Of a stretch of DNA of 64,000 nucleotides, positions 7,376 to 15,548 are shown in pieces. Source of the DNA: QWHO01 sp021404945. GTDB lineage: Bacteria > Vulcanimicrobiota > Xenobia > Xenobiales > QWHO01. Where the stretch lies: the NCBI GenBank assembly GCA_963169765.1, contig CAUJEN010000052.1, positions 24,112 to 88,111 on the forward strand, given 5' to 3'. Under the pieces are notes generated by a model. That model saw only the letters and a list, made by a program, of their open reading frames with translations, was not told the DNA's origin and ran no database searches. Made by a program: the position numbers and the translations under genes. The number at the start of each line of letters is the position of its first letter. Position 1 is the stretch's first letter.

Positions 7376-8923
7376 ATGACCACCGAAACCCGCTCTCGCC
7401 AGGTCGTCCTGGACGGACGCTCGCTCACCCTGACCGACCTGGAAGCCATGTCCCGGTCGCAAGTCGCGGTCCGCCTCGCTCCCGAGGTGGGCGAGCGGGT
7501 GCGCGCCTCGCGCGCCGTGGTGGACGACCTGGTGGCCCGGGGCGAGGTCGTCTATGGCCTGAATACAGGTTTTGGCCGCATGGTGAGCCAGCGGATCGAC
7601 CGCTCCGACATCCAACAACTGCAGCGCAATCTGGTGCGCAGCCACAGCGCGGGGGTGGGAGAGCCCTTGCCCGAGGCGGTGGTGCGGGTGATGATCGGCC
7701 TGCGTGTCAACGCGCTTGCCCGGGGCTACAGCGGCGTGCGGTTGGTCGTGCTGGAGCGACTGCTCGACTGGCTGGCGGCCGGACTGACTCCCGAGGTGCC
7801 CTCGCGCGGGTCGGTGGGCTCCTCGGGCGACCTGGCACCCCTGTCTCACATCGCCCTGGGCTTGATGGGAGAAGGCTGGTGCCGATATCAGGGACGTCGC
7901 CTGCCCGCCGCCGATGGCCTGGGCGCGGCCGGTCTGGAACCGGTCTGCCTGGAGGCTAAAGAAGGCCTGGCGCTGATCAACGGAACCCAGATGATGACCG
8001 CGGTGGGCGGTCTGGCGTTGGCCCGGGCCGGAAGGCTGCTGCGCATCGCCGACATTCTGGGCGGCATGAGCCTGGAGGCGCTGATGGGCACCGACACCGC
8101 CTTCTCGCCGGACATCCATCAGGTTCGGCCCCACCCGGGACAGAGCCAGTCGGCTCAAACCCTGCGCCTGCTGCTGGCCGACTCGGCCCTGGTGGCCTCG
8201 CACAAGGATTGCACTCGGGTCCAGGATGCTTACTCCTTGCGTTGCATGCCTCAGGTTCATGGAGCGGCCCGCGACGGGCACGCCTTTGCAGTGGGTATTC
8301 TCGAGCGCGAGATCAACTCGGCCACTGACAACCCGCTGGTTTTCCCGGAGAGCGGCCAGGTGCTGAGCGGCGGCAACTTCCACGGCGCTCCAGTGGCCCT
8401 GGCCCTGGACTGCGCCAAAGTAGCACTGGCCTACCTGGGAACCATCTCCGAACGGCGCTCGGAACGGCTTCTCAACCCGGACACCAGCGGCTTGCCGCCC
8501 TTTTTGACCCGTCAGGGCGGCTTGCATTCGGGGCTGATGTTGGTGCAGTACGCGGCCGCTGCCCTGGCCAACGAGAACAAAGTCCTGGGCCACCCGGCCA
8601 GCCTTGACTCGATCCCCACTTCGGCGGGCCAGGAGGACCATAACAGCATGGGGCCCACTGCGGCCTTCGCTCTGGAGCGTCTGGTGGACAATCTCGAGCA
8701 GATCCTGGCCTGTGAGTGGATCTGCGCCGCCCAGGCGCTGGAGTTCCACCGACCTCTCACCTTTGGACCGGGCACCGAAGCCGCTTTAAGCTGTCTGCGC
8801 GAGCGCATTCCCGCGCTCGAGCACGATCGGGTGCTGGCTGAGGACCTGACCACCGCTCGCGACCTCATTCGCAGCGGCGAGCCGCTGGATCGGGTGGAGG
8901 CCCGGGTAGGTCGCTTACCCTGA
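7376..8923 (+). CDS. hutH: Histidine ammonia-lyase (MIO family)
   Basis: This 515-residue protein belongs to the aromatic amino-acid lyase family, which removes ammonia from an amino acid using an MIO group formed from a tripeptide. Histidase-type features are YGLNTGFGRMV near residue 60, LQRNLVRSHSAGVGEPLPE near 82, DAYSLRCMPQVHGAARDG near 285, ATDNPLVF and SIPTSAGQEDHNSMG. The tripeptide region reads GSVGSSGDLAPLSH, so MIO would come from Ser-Ser-Gly instead of the usual Ala-Ser-Gly. The frame is open from 7163, but ATG 7376 gives the correct N-terminus. No hutU, hutI or hutG is nearby, so the rest of histidine degradation is not encoded here, and another aromatic substrate is possible. Confidence 0.88.
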   Translation: MTTETRSRQVVLDGRSLTLTDLEAMSRSQVAVRLAPEVGERVRASRAVVDDLVARGEVVYGLNTGFGRMVSQRIDRSDIQQLQRNLVRSHSAGVGEPLPEAVVRVMIGLRVNALARGYSGVRLVVLERLLDWLAAGLTPEVPSRGSVGSSGDLAPLSHIALGLMGEGWCRYQGRRLPAADGLGAAGLEPVCLEAKEGLALINGTQMMTAVGGLALARAGRLLRIADILGGMSLEALMGTDTAFSPDIHQVRPHPGQSQSAQTLRLLLADSALVASHKDCTRVQDAYSLRCMPQVHGAARDGHAFAVGILEREINSATDNPLVFPESGQVLSGGNFHGAPVALALDCAKVALAYLGTISERRSERLLNPDTSGLPPFLTRQGGLHSGLMLVQYAAAALANENKVLGHPASLDSIPTSAGQEDHNSMGPTAAFALERLVDNLEQILACEWICAAQALEFHRPLTFGPGTEAALSCLRERIPALEHDRVLAEDLTTARDLIRSGEPLDRVEARVGRLP

Positions 8924-9034
8924 AAGGAGTAGGAACCCGTTTATGACGCGCCGAAGAGCGCGCCAAATCAAGCCCTGGGATGTTTTTGCGCGGGCAGCGG
9001 ACTGACGAAGGGGCCGACAAGGAGTGTCACGCAT

Positions 9035-11335
9035 TTGGCCAGACGGCGCAGACGCACGAGGATCGGGGAAAGCCAGGAGAACCTCCTCGACGGTGGCGAT
9101 GAGCTCGGATCCGACGAGGACGACGAGCTGGATAACGTGCTCTCCAGCCTGGAAGCACGCGTCCGCGAGGTGGAGCTGCTGGCCGAGGTCCAGTCCAAGG
9201 ATACCCAGGGCATGCGGGCCCGCATGGAGCAGTTTCACCGCGAGCTGAAAGACCTGTCCCTGGAGACCCCGGAAGACGATGAGCTGGTCGAAGACGTCGA
9301 GAAGCTCGAGCGTCAGATGGCTGCTCTTTCTCAGACCCAGGCCCACGTTTCCCAGCAGCTGGGCCAGCTGGCTGTCCGCCTCGAGTCGGGCGAGTTCCTG
9401 GGGCAGGTGGGGGCGCAGGTCGAGTCAGCTCACCTGAAGGTCGAGGAGCTGCGAGCCGAAGCAGCCCTGGCCCTGGAGCAGCTGATGACTCGGGTGGGCG
9501 AAGAGCTTGACTCGCGTTTTAGCGCCTATGACGGCCGTCTGAGTGAGCTGATGGCCCATGCCGGAGCTATGCGCGACGAGCTTTCCTCGGGCCGCGTGGC
9601 ACCCGAGATCAACGAGCTGATGGCCCGGTCGGTCAGCGGGATGGAGTCGCGCCTGGAGGGCGCGCGAGCCGAGCTGGGCGGGCGCTTCGACGAGATGCAC
9701 GCGGCCGTGGCCCAGGAGTTTGAAGAACTGACGGAGCGGCTGGGCCAGGAGCTGGGGCAGATGGCCCGGCTGACCGATGTCGACCAGCGCCTGCAATCCC
9801 TGACGAGTGAGCTAGAGGTGGCCATCACCGACCTGCGCACCCTGGTTGAGGCAGGGCCATCCGAGGCGGTCGTCTCCGAGATGCGTCGTGCCCTGGAGCA
9901 AGAGCGCGAGCACACGGGCCGCAGCCTGGACGAGGTGCGTCGGGCCATGAGTGACCTGCAATCGAGCGTGGGCGATGCAGACGGGCTGGCCCAGCGAGCC
10001 CGCGCAGCCCTGGAAGCGGTCGGCAGCCTGGAAAGTCGCTACAACGCAATTTCCGAACGGGTTGGCCAGGCCGCCTCGTTGGCCGAGAAGCAGATGCAGA
10101 CCGTCAACCTGGCCATCCGCCTGGTGGAGGAGTTGGACCAGAAGGCCCGAGGTGCCCACGCCCGAGTCGGTGGCGGCGGCGAAGACGTCTATGACCCCAC
10201 CGAGGCCGGTGGCACAGAAGACCTGGGCTTTGAGGTGGGGGACCTGCTCCAGGTCATGATCAAGCACAACGCCACCGACCTGCACCTCAAGGTGGGCATG
10301 CCTCCCATGGTGCGCCTTGACGGCGAGCTCATCCCCGTCGGAGAAAGGGTTCTCAACGAGGTCGACTGCCGACGCCTGGTCTACTCCAGCATGACCCAGA
10401 ACCAGCGAAGCCGGATGGTCGAATCCCGCCAGATCGATTATCCCTTCTCGCTGTCCGGAATTCGCTTCCGCATCAACGCATTCTTTGAGCGCGGTAACGT
10501 GAGCGCCGCCCTGCGGGCCCTGCGAGGAGAGATGCCCAGCCTGGATGAGCTCGGCTTGCCGGCGGTAGCCAAGCGCCTGGCCACCCTCGCCAGCGGCCTG
10601 GTGCTGGTCGCCGGGCCCACCGGCTCGGGCAAGTCGACCACTCTGACGGCCCTGGTAGACTACATCAACAACAATCGCAAGGTGCACGTGCTCACCGTCG
10701 AGGAGACGGTGGAGTTCTACCACACCGACAAGTTGTCCATGGTGACTCAGCGCGAGGTGGGCAGCGACGTGCCCAGCTTCGCCGAGGGCGTTTGGCAGGC
10801 GCTGCGCCAGGACCCCAACGTGATCGTGGTAGGCGACCTGCGCGACAGCGAGTCTGTGCGGGCCGCGGTGGTGGCCGCCTCCACCGGAAAACTTGTGCTG
10901 GCGGGGATATCCTCGTTCAGCGCGGTCAGTGCCGTGGACCGCATCCTGAATGCTTTTTCAGCCGGCGAGGCCCAGCGCCAGGTTCGCCAGATGCTGGCGA
11001 CCTCGCTGCGAGGCGTGCTCGGCCAGCGACTCCTGAATCGAGCGGACGGTCTGGGGCGTGTGCTGGCGGTGGAGGTCCTGACCGGAACCACCCTGGTCGC
11101 CTCCCACATCCTGGAGGGTCAGACCCACCAGATTGGCCAGTTCCAGGCTCAGGGGGCGGCCGATGGAATGCAGACTCTGACCCAGGCCCTCGGTCGGCTC
11201 TACGAGGCCGGACTGATCAGCAAAGAAGAAGCCGCCTATCACGCCGAGCAACCCGCTGATACCCGGCCGTCCGAGTCCGGTATCCCGGTGCCGGCAGCCT
11301 CCATGACTGAAGATACCTTGATGAACTGGCTCTGA
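9035..11335 (+). CDS. PilT-like secretion ATPase with long N-terminal coiled coil
   Basis: This 766-residue protein has two parts. Residues 1-12 are very Arg-rich, and about 20-380 form an acidic, heptad-rich coiled coil rich in Glu, Leu and Gln. Residues 400-750 match PilT/type II secretion ATPases: LLQVMIKHNATDLHLKVG, the Walker A GPTGSGKSTT with K533, and LGQRLLNRADGLGRV near 670. Two catalytic regions deviate from PilT: the Walker-B region reads VVGDLRDSES (Asp where PilT has Glu), and the His-box region reads KLVLAGISSFSAV, lacking the HTNSA histidine. TTG 9035 follows AAGGAG at 9019-9024. No other pilus genes are nearby. It may be a regulatory or polar-scaffold relative of PilT, not a retraction motor. 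Confidence 0.85.
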   Translation: MARRRRRTRIGESQENLLDGGDELGSDEDDELDNVLSSLEARVREVELLAEVQSKDTQGMRARMEQFHRELKDLSLETPEDDELVEDVEKLERQMAALSQTQAHVSQQLGQLAVRLESGEFLGQVGAQVESAHLKVEELRAEAALALEQLMTRVGEELDSRFSAYDGRLSELMAHAGAMRDELSSGRVAPEINELMARSVSGMESRLEGARAELGGRFDEMHAAVAQEFEELTERLGQELGQMARLTDVDQRLQSLTSELEVAITDLRTLVEAGPSEAVVSEMRRALEQEREHTGRSLDEVRRAMSDLQSSVGDADGLAQRARAALEAVGSLESRYNAISERVGQAASLAEKQMQTVNLAIRLVEELDQKARGAHARVGGGGEDVYDPTEAGGTEDLGFEVGDLLQVMIKHNATDLHLKVGMPPMVRLDGELIPVGERVLNEVDCRRLVYSSMTQNQRSRMVESRQIDYPFSLSGIRFRINAFFERGNVSAALRALRGEMPSLDELGLPAVAKRLATLASGLVLVAGPTGSGKSTTLTALVDYINNNRKVHVLTVEETVEFYHTDKLSMVTQREVGSDVPSFAEGVWQALRQDPNVIVVGDLRDSESVRAAVVAASTGKLVLAGISSFSAVSAVDRILNAFSAGEAQRQVRQMLATSLRGVLGQRLLNRADGLGRVLAVEVLTGTTLVASHILEGQTHQIGQFQAQGAADGMQTLTQALGRLYEAGLISKEEAAYHAEQPADTRPSESGIPVPAASMTEDTLMNWL

Positions 11336-11382
11336 GTTTGAACCAGATCGGCATTGTCCCGAAGTCGGGTGGGCAGTAGCGC

Positions 11383-12132
11383 GTGGCCTTCGGTTTTGCC
11401 AGCTTTGGCGACCCCCTCGCCGAGCCGGAGCCGGTGGTGGCTCCGGTGGATGGTGTGCGCGGTCGCCTGGCCGAGATCAAGGAAACCATCGCGCGCACGT
11501 GCGTGAAAGTCGGGCGCGATCCCCGGTCGGTACGCCTGATCGGCGTGACCAAACTTCACACCGCCCAGGAGATCAAACCTGCCGTTGAAGCCGGGCTGGA
11601 AGACCTGGGCGAGAACTACGTGCAGGAAGCTCGCCAGAAAGCCACCCAGATACCCGGGGCGAAGTGGCACCTGATCGGCCACCTGCAAAAGAACAAGGTG
11701 CACCTTGCGGTTCAACTCTTCCAGATGATTCACACGCTGGACTCTATCGAGTTGATCCGCCGTGTGGAAGAGCGTTGCCACGAGCGCGGCCAGAGCCTCT
11801 CCGGGCTGATCCAGATACGACTGGGCGGCGAGGTGAGCAAGAACGGCATCGAGCCTGAGCAACTCGCGCCCCTGCTCGCCAGGGTGGCCGAGAACCCGCC
11901 CACCCGCCTCAAGCTGGTCGGCCTGATGACCGTTCCTCCTCCACCTGAAAACCCGGAGCAAAGTCGGCCCCACTTTCGACGCCTGCGCGAGCTGCTCGAG
12001 CAAAACCAGTCTTCCTTTCATGGGTCGGAGCTGTCCATGGGGATGAGCGCCGACTATGTGACCGCCATCGAGGAAGGGGCCACCCTGTTGCGCCTGGGCA
12101 CCGCCATCTTCGGTCCGCGCACCGTGCGCTGA
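11383..12132 (+). CDS. yggS: YggS/PLPBP family PLP homeostasis protein
   Basis: This 249-residue single-domain type III-fold protein binds pyridoxal phosphate and helps control free PLP; it has no known catalytic turnover. The PLP lysine is K57 in LIGVTKLHT. Other family blocks are DLGENYVQEARQKA, WHLIGHLQKNKV, IRLGGEVSKNGI and MGMSADYVTAIEEGATLLRLGTAIFG (in two contiguous parts). The first ~22 residues (Pro/Glu/Val rich) are longer than usual, so the true start may lie downstream of GTG 11383. Placement just before sepF is a conserved arrangement in Gram-positive and cyanobacterial division clusters. Confidence 0.93.
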   Translation: MAFGFASFGDPLAEPEPVVAPVDGVRGRLAEIKETIARTCVKVGRDPRSVRLIGVTKLHTAQEIKPAVEAGLEDLGENYVQEARQKATQIPGAKWHLIGHLQKNKVHLAVQLFQMIHTLDSIELIRRVEERCHERGQSLSGLIQIRLGGEVSKNGIEPEQLAPLLARVAENPPTRLKLVGLMTVPPPPENPEQSRPHFRRLRELLEQNQSSFHGSELSMGMSADYVTAIEEGATLLRLGTAIFGPRTVR

Positions 12133-12248
12133 CGGTCCTCAGGCCGGCCAGAAAGATTTTCCCCTACAAAGAGGGGACCTCCCCGGTTTGTTGAATACTT
12201 CTCAATCAGGTATTGGTCGGAGGTGGGCCCGTCGTGGGAGCTCGCATC

Positions 12249-12743
12249 ATGGAAAGCATCCGCAAATTCTTCACGCTGGAGGAGGACAGCTTCTCCTCGG
12301 ATGTCTTGAACTCCGAGTCGGTCTCGACCTCCGGCTCGGCCGCCTCGGCCCAACCGGCGGCCCGGGCCAATCCCGCCCCCCCCGCCGGCGCCCCGGTCCA
12401 ACCGCGGCGCAACAACAACGTGGTGGGACTACCCTCGACCCGCAAGGAAGAGATCGTGGTGCTCGAGCCGGCCTCCTTTGCTGATGCCCGAGAGATCGCC
12501 GAGGCCCTCAAAGTGAAGAAGAGCATTCTGCTCAACATGCGTAAGACCGACAAGGAGCTGGCCCGTCGCATCATCGACTTCCTGTCAGGCATTTCCTACG
12601 CCATCGGCGGCCACAGCCAGAAGGTGGCCGATCAGATCTTCTTGTTCACACCCGGTCATATCGAAATTCTTGTGCCCGACCCCAACAGCTACCAGGCCGC
12701 CGGCGGCGGAGATCCGGAGTCGGTTTCGCTGGATGGGCTCTGA
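12249..12743 (+). CDS. sepF: Cell division protein SepF
   Basis: This 164-residue protein has the SepF layout: an N-terminal membrane-binding helix (MESIRKFFTLEED), an acidic/Ala-Pro linker to about residue 70, and the SepF core (IVVLEPASFADAREIAEALK, then LARRIIDFLSGISYAIGG and FLFTPGHIEILV). SepF anchors FtsZ to the membrane and helps septum assembly. The frame is open from TTG 12213, but ATG 12249 gives the expected amphipathic N-terminus. A copy of the ~100-bp palindromic repeat starts at the stop codon. Confidence 0.93.
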   Translation: MESIRKFFTLEEDSFSSDVLNSESVSTSGSAASAQPAARANPAPPAGAPVQPRRNNNVVGLPSTRKEEIVVLEPASFADAREIAEALKVKKSILLNMRKTDKELARRIIDFLSGISYAIGGHSQKVADQIFLFTPGHIEILVPDPNSYQAAGGGDPESVSLDGL

Positions 12744-12830
12744 AGTGCAAGGCCAAAGGCCTTCTTGCATTGACCAACGCGCTGGAACTGAGTTCCGGCG
12801 CGTTGGTCAATTGGGCTAATGGGGTAAACC
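12743..12830 (+). repeat. Copy A of a ~100-bp imperfect palindromic dispersed repeat
   Basis: This starts at the last base of the sepF stop codon. It contains AAGTGCAAGGCC, then a perfect inverted repeat (TTGACCAACGCGC ... GCGCGTTGGTCAA, 12770-12810) around GGAACTGAGTTCC. The same arrangement occurs, in opposite orientation, at 15910-16017 and 26196-26304. Confidence 0.85.
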
Positions 12831-12841
12831 AATGAGCCAGG

Positions 12842-12888
12842 CCAGGCAAGAAGCCCGAGCCGCTTGAGGCTCGGGCTTCTTTGCCTGG
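12842..12888. terminator. Strong bidirectional hairpin between convergent genes
   Basis: A 20-bp stem (12842-12861 with 12868-12888, one bulged T) closes a 6-base loop. The inner stem AAGAAGCCCGAGCC is followed by a short T run on its distal side. It lies between sepF (+) and the annexin-like gene (-) and can serve both. Confidence 0.8.
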
Positions 12889-12942
12889 TGCGCGCCTGCC
12901 CTGTCGATCCTCGGGTGGAGGCGGGGGGCTTCGGCTTCCAGG

Positions 12943-14733
12943 CTAACCGCCAGTGTTGCGGCGCTGCACCTGGGCTGTCAGGCCGGTTGCCAGAGCACCG
13001 CTGGTGTCGCTCTGGATGTCAGCGAGCATGTCGCGGCCATACATCCGCTGATAGGCAGCCGCGATCGCGTCGATCTGGGGCTTGGAACGGGTGGCCAGGA
13101 TGTCGATCAAGACCTGCTCGTCCGTGCCTGACTGATTGTAGGCGGCGTCGTAAATGCGCTGGGCGTCCTGGGTGGCGGCCAGGGGGTCGACCTGGCCACT
13201 CTCGTCGCGCCCACCCTGAGCCAATTTGACCGCCAGCGTCCCGGCCCAACCCGACGTGCTGTCTTGCATCTCCTGCTCGAGGGTCTTGCCGAAACGACGC
13301 TGGTAGGCGGCGCTGATCTCGGCGATTTCAGCGTTGCTACGATTGGAGAGCACCTCGAAGATGGCCGTGTAGTCATTGCTGAAGGTGCCCAGGGAAGAGT
13401 TGATGCGCACCGCATCCTGGTCGCAGGCAACCCGGTCCACCGAGGGTCGCGTCGGTTGCGTCGGCTGCGTCGGTTGCGTCGGCTGCGTGGGCTGCGTCGG
13501 CTGCGTGGGTTGGTCGCGGGGACCCACTGCATCGGCCGGGTTCTGCGCGATAGCAGCGTCCAGGTCGACCATCGCAATCAGGCCGTCCCGGTTTCCCCCG
13601 TGCGCGGCCGTGTCAACCGCGTCGAGCATGGCCGGGTTCTGGAGCAGAAACTCAATGGCTTTCTTCAAGTCCGGCGGGCAACCCGGATTGCCGAGCATGG
13701 CTTCGAGGTCATTTTTGCCAATCAGGCCATCCTTGCCGCCCCGGCCGGCAGCGGTATCGAGAAAGTCGAAATAGCGCTTGAGAATGACAGCGGCGCGACC
13801 GAGCGTCATCTGGCCCTCCGGGTCGGGAGTGGCATCCAGACCCGAGTATTTCTGCACTGCAGCTGTCAGGTCGTTGCGACCGATCTTGCCGTCACAGTCG
13901 CCCTGACCAGCGGCCGTCTCCAGCGCATTGAACATCGAAGGATTGTCAAGCAGGTATTTGCAGGCCTCCTTGAGCTCTTCGGAAGCATTGGGGGCGCGAC
14001 CGGAGACGATAGCCTCCAGATCGGGCTTACCGATGATGCCGTCGCGCGAGCCAATTCCGGCGGCAGTGTCCATCAGGTCGAAGTTGGCCTGCAGCAGGGA
14101 GGCGGCCCGAGCCACGGTCATCGGCTGGCGCTGGGTAGGCGGCTGGGGGGGCGGCGGCGGGGTCGGGGGCTGGGGGGGCTGGGGAGGATGCGGGCATCCT
14201 CCTCCGCCGTGCTGGGGAGGCTGCTGTTGCTGCAGTTGCTGGAGTAGCCACATCAATTGCTGCATTTGCTGTTGCTGCTGCTGCTGCTGCATCATCATCA
14301 TCATCATGAATCCAAACTGATTCTGGCTCTGCTGCATCTGCATCATCATCATCAACAACATCGGATCCATCCCGAAGCCACCGCCCGGGAAACCCATCTG
14401 GCCCATCGGGAAGCCCATCTGCATCCCGCCCGGGAAACCGAACAAACTGGCCATCATGTTGGGTCCGGGAGGGCCCTGCCAGGAGTAATCGGCGCCCGGA
14501 ATGATTCCCGGCATCTGCGGGAAGGGGCAGCAGTAGCGCACGGCCTGAATGTCGCTGGTGCACTGGCCGTAGTAGGCCCGATGAGCGTGAACCTGCTCGG
14601 CCGACATTCCCTGGACCGGGACCAGGCCTGACTCCAGTGCCTGATGAACGGCAGCCATCCGGAGAGCCTGCGCCTCGCGCATCTGAGGGCTGATTACTAC
14701 ACGCTGGGGCCCGAGTCCGGTGATGTCGCTCAC
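12943..14733 (-). CDS. Annexin-repeat protein with EF-hand-like repeats and poly-Met/poly-Gln region
   Basis: This 596-residue mosaic starts at GTG 14733 after AAAGGAG. Residues 1-90 are unique, with a Cys pair (YCC). Residues 91-175 are Met/Gly/Phe-rich, then poly-Met and poly-Gln, and 176-203 are Pro-rich. Residues 205-400 hold four EF-hand-like units, each ending like DGxIxxxDL (for example GDCDGKIGRNDL at 278-289), often preceded by LLDNPSMFNALETAAG-type helices; these resemble repeats of the type III secretion proteins NolX/HrpF. Residues 409-428 are PTQ repeats. Residues 438-506 and 522-590 are two annexin repeats; the second has SGTDEQVLIDILATRS, then IAAAYQRMYGRDM and SDTSG. Annexins bind Ca2+ and phospholipid. 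There is no signal peptide. Calcium-dependent membrane or surface binding is plausible but inferred. Confidence 0.85.
   Translation of the reverse strand: MSDITGLGPQRVVISPQMREAQALRMAAVHQALESGLVPVQGMSAEQVHAHRAYYGQCTSDIQAVRYCCPFPQMPGIIPGADYSWQGPPGPNMMASLFGFPGGMQMGFPMGQMGFPGGGFGMDPMLLMMMMQMQQSQNQFGFMMMMMMQQQQQQQQMQQLMWLLQQLQQQQPPQHGGGGCPHPPQPPQPPTPPPPPQPPTQRQPMTVARAASLLQANFDLMDTAAGIGSRDGIIGKPDLEAIVSGRAPNASEELKEACKYLLDNPSMFNALETAAGQGDCDGKIGRNDLTAAVQKYSGLDATPDPEGQMTLGRAAVILKRYFDFLDTAAGRGGKDGLIGKNDLEAMLGNPGCPPDLKKAIEFLLQNPAMLDAVDTAAHGGNRDGLIAMVDLDAAIAQNPADAVGPRDQPTQPTQPTQPTQPTQPTQPTRPSVDRVACDQDAVRINSSLGTFSNDYTAIFEVLSNRSNAEIAEISAAYQRRFGKTLEQEMQDSTSGWAGTLAVKLAQGGRDESGQVDPLAATQDAQRIYDAAYNQSGTDEQVLIDILATRSKPQIDAIAAAYQRMYGRDMLADIQSDTSGALATGLTAQVQRRNTGG
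13441..13512 (-). repeat. Tandem 9-bp repeats encoding Pro-Thr-Gln
   Basis: About seven copies of a 9-base unit (CGTCGGTTG/CGTCGGCTG on the plus strand) encode the PTQ linker between the EF-hand-like and annexin parts. Slight sequence drift between copies suggests replication slippage under coding constraint. Confidence 0.8.
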
Positions 14734-14955
14734 AGCTGAAGTCTCCTTTGAGCCAAGATTTGTTCTTCTGGACCTATTATGCCTGACCGCTCCGCAGAAG
14801 TAAATAGAAGAAAGTAAACATTATGTGAACGAGCAAAGGGCGATTCGTCTGGACGCAGGAATAAACCTGCTAAAAATGGAATTTTCTCTCCGTTTAAAGA
14901 CATCAAATAGTGTCCACTTAATCAAGAATCCGGGGTCCATCTCTCAGGAAGGTAA
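14734..14955. promoter_or_regulatory. AT-rich divergent intergenic region
   Basis: These 222 bases separate the annexin-like gene (-) from the small-gene set starting at 14956 (+). They are clearly more AT-rich than their surroundings. On the minus strand CATAAT (14781-14776), with TTACTT 16 bases further upstream, is a weak candidate promoter for the annexin-like gene. No conserved RNA or operator was recognised. Confidence 0.4.
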
Positions 14956-15204
14956 GTGACTGAACGCGCGGCGCTTCGTGGGTGCCGGCTCCTCCCGGCA
15001 AGAGTCCTCGCCCCGGCGCCGAACCCCCCCGGCATGCCCTGGTGCCCCTTCAAAGACTGCGAGTGCTACCGCGAGTGCCCTTTTTTCGTGGCCTCGGTAG
15101 AGCGATGCCAGTTCGTGGTCAAAACGATGCAGCTTGAAGACCTGCACAAGATTGCGCTGATCGCCCTCGATCGAATGACCGAGGAGGAGGCCAGGCTCGA
15201 TTGA
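14956..15204 (+). CDS. Hypothetical Cys-rich small protein
   Basis: Not recognised. From GTG 14956, preceded closely by AGGAAGG, the frame runs 82 codons; ATG 15034 is an alternative start giving 56 residues. The C-terminal part is the convincing portion: WCPFKDCECYRECPFF has five cysteines in 15 residues followed by a helical region (LHKIALIALDRMTEEEA), suggesting a small metal-binding module. TGA 15202-15204 overlaps the TTG start of the next gene, so translation is probably coupled. I infer a conserved unknown gene; the N-terminal Arg/Pro-rich part may not be translated. Confidence 0.55.
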   Translation: MTERAALRGCRLLPARVLAPAPNPPGMPWCPFKDCECYRECPFFVASVERCQFVVKTMQLEDLHKIALIALDRMTEEEARLD

Positions 15205-15548
15205 ACGAGGATGCGCTGGCATTCTACCGCCAGCTCGAGACCGAGATCCAGACCGCTCTGCAGGAGTTGACCGTGGTCCCGCCGCGCAAGTCCAGGCCCA
15301 GCGCCATGCTGCGCCAGAAACTGGAAGAACGGCTCCAGAATCAGCGCGAGATCCTGCAGCGGCTCGAGGCCGGCCAGATTCAATCCGAGCAGGCCCTGCA
15401 AATGATCGTGCAGGAGCAGGCTCGAGAAGCGGATCAACCCGGAGTCTACGGAGACTACCTCAACCGCCTCTCCGGACACCTCAAGAAGCTGTCAGGCAAG
15501 GTTCCAGGAACGGAGCCGAAAGCCGCCGAAGGCCCCGCCGATGACTGA
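15201..15548 (+). CDS. Hypothetical helical protein, 115 aa
   Basis: No family recognised. The protein is mostly helical and charged: residues 1-25 (DALAFYRQLETEIQTALQEL), a basic turn PPRKSRP, then a long helix (LRQKLEERLQNQREILQRLE) and a Pro/Ala-rich tail. There is no signal peptide or membrane segment. TTG 15201 overlaps the upstream stop and the 3' end overlaps the next start (15541) by 8 bases, so the three small genes from 14956 to 15912 look like one coupled operon. Confidence 0.6.
   Translation: MNEDALAFYRQLETEIQTALQELTVVPPRKSRPSAMLRQKLEERLQNQREILQRLEAGQIQSEQALQMIVQEQAREADQPGVYGDYLNRLSGHLKKLSGKVPGTEPKAAEGPADD

Noticed and set aside
8943..9005. Short ORF (20 codons, MTRRRARQIK...) between hutH and the PilT-like gene
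   Set aside because: Its candidate Shine-Dalgarno is 13 bases from the ATG, there is no regulatory context (no repeated codon run), and the Arg-rich composition is what random GC-rich sequence gives.
13441..13512. Possible CRISPR array
   Set aside because: The repeats are 9 bases, in frame, and encode Pro-Thr-Gln; there are no unique spacers.
14221..14360. Plus-strand His/Leu-rich frames opposite the poly-Met/poly-Gln region
   Set aside because: These are antisense translations of ATG and CAG repeats of the annexin-like gene; composition is entirely due to those repeats.
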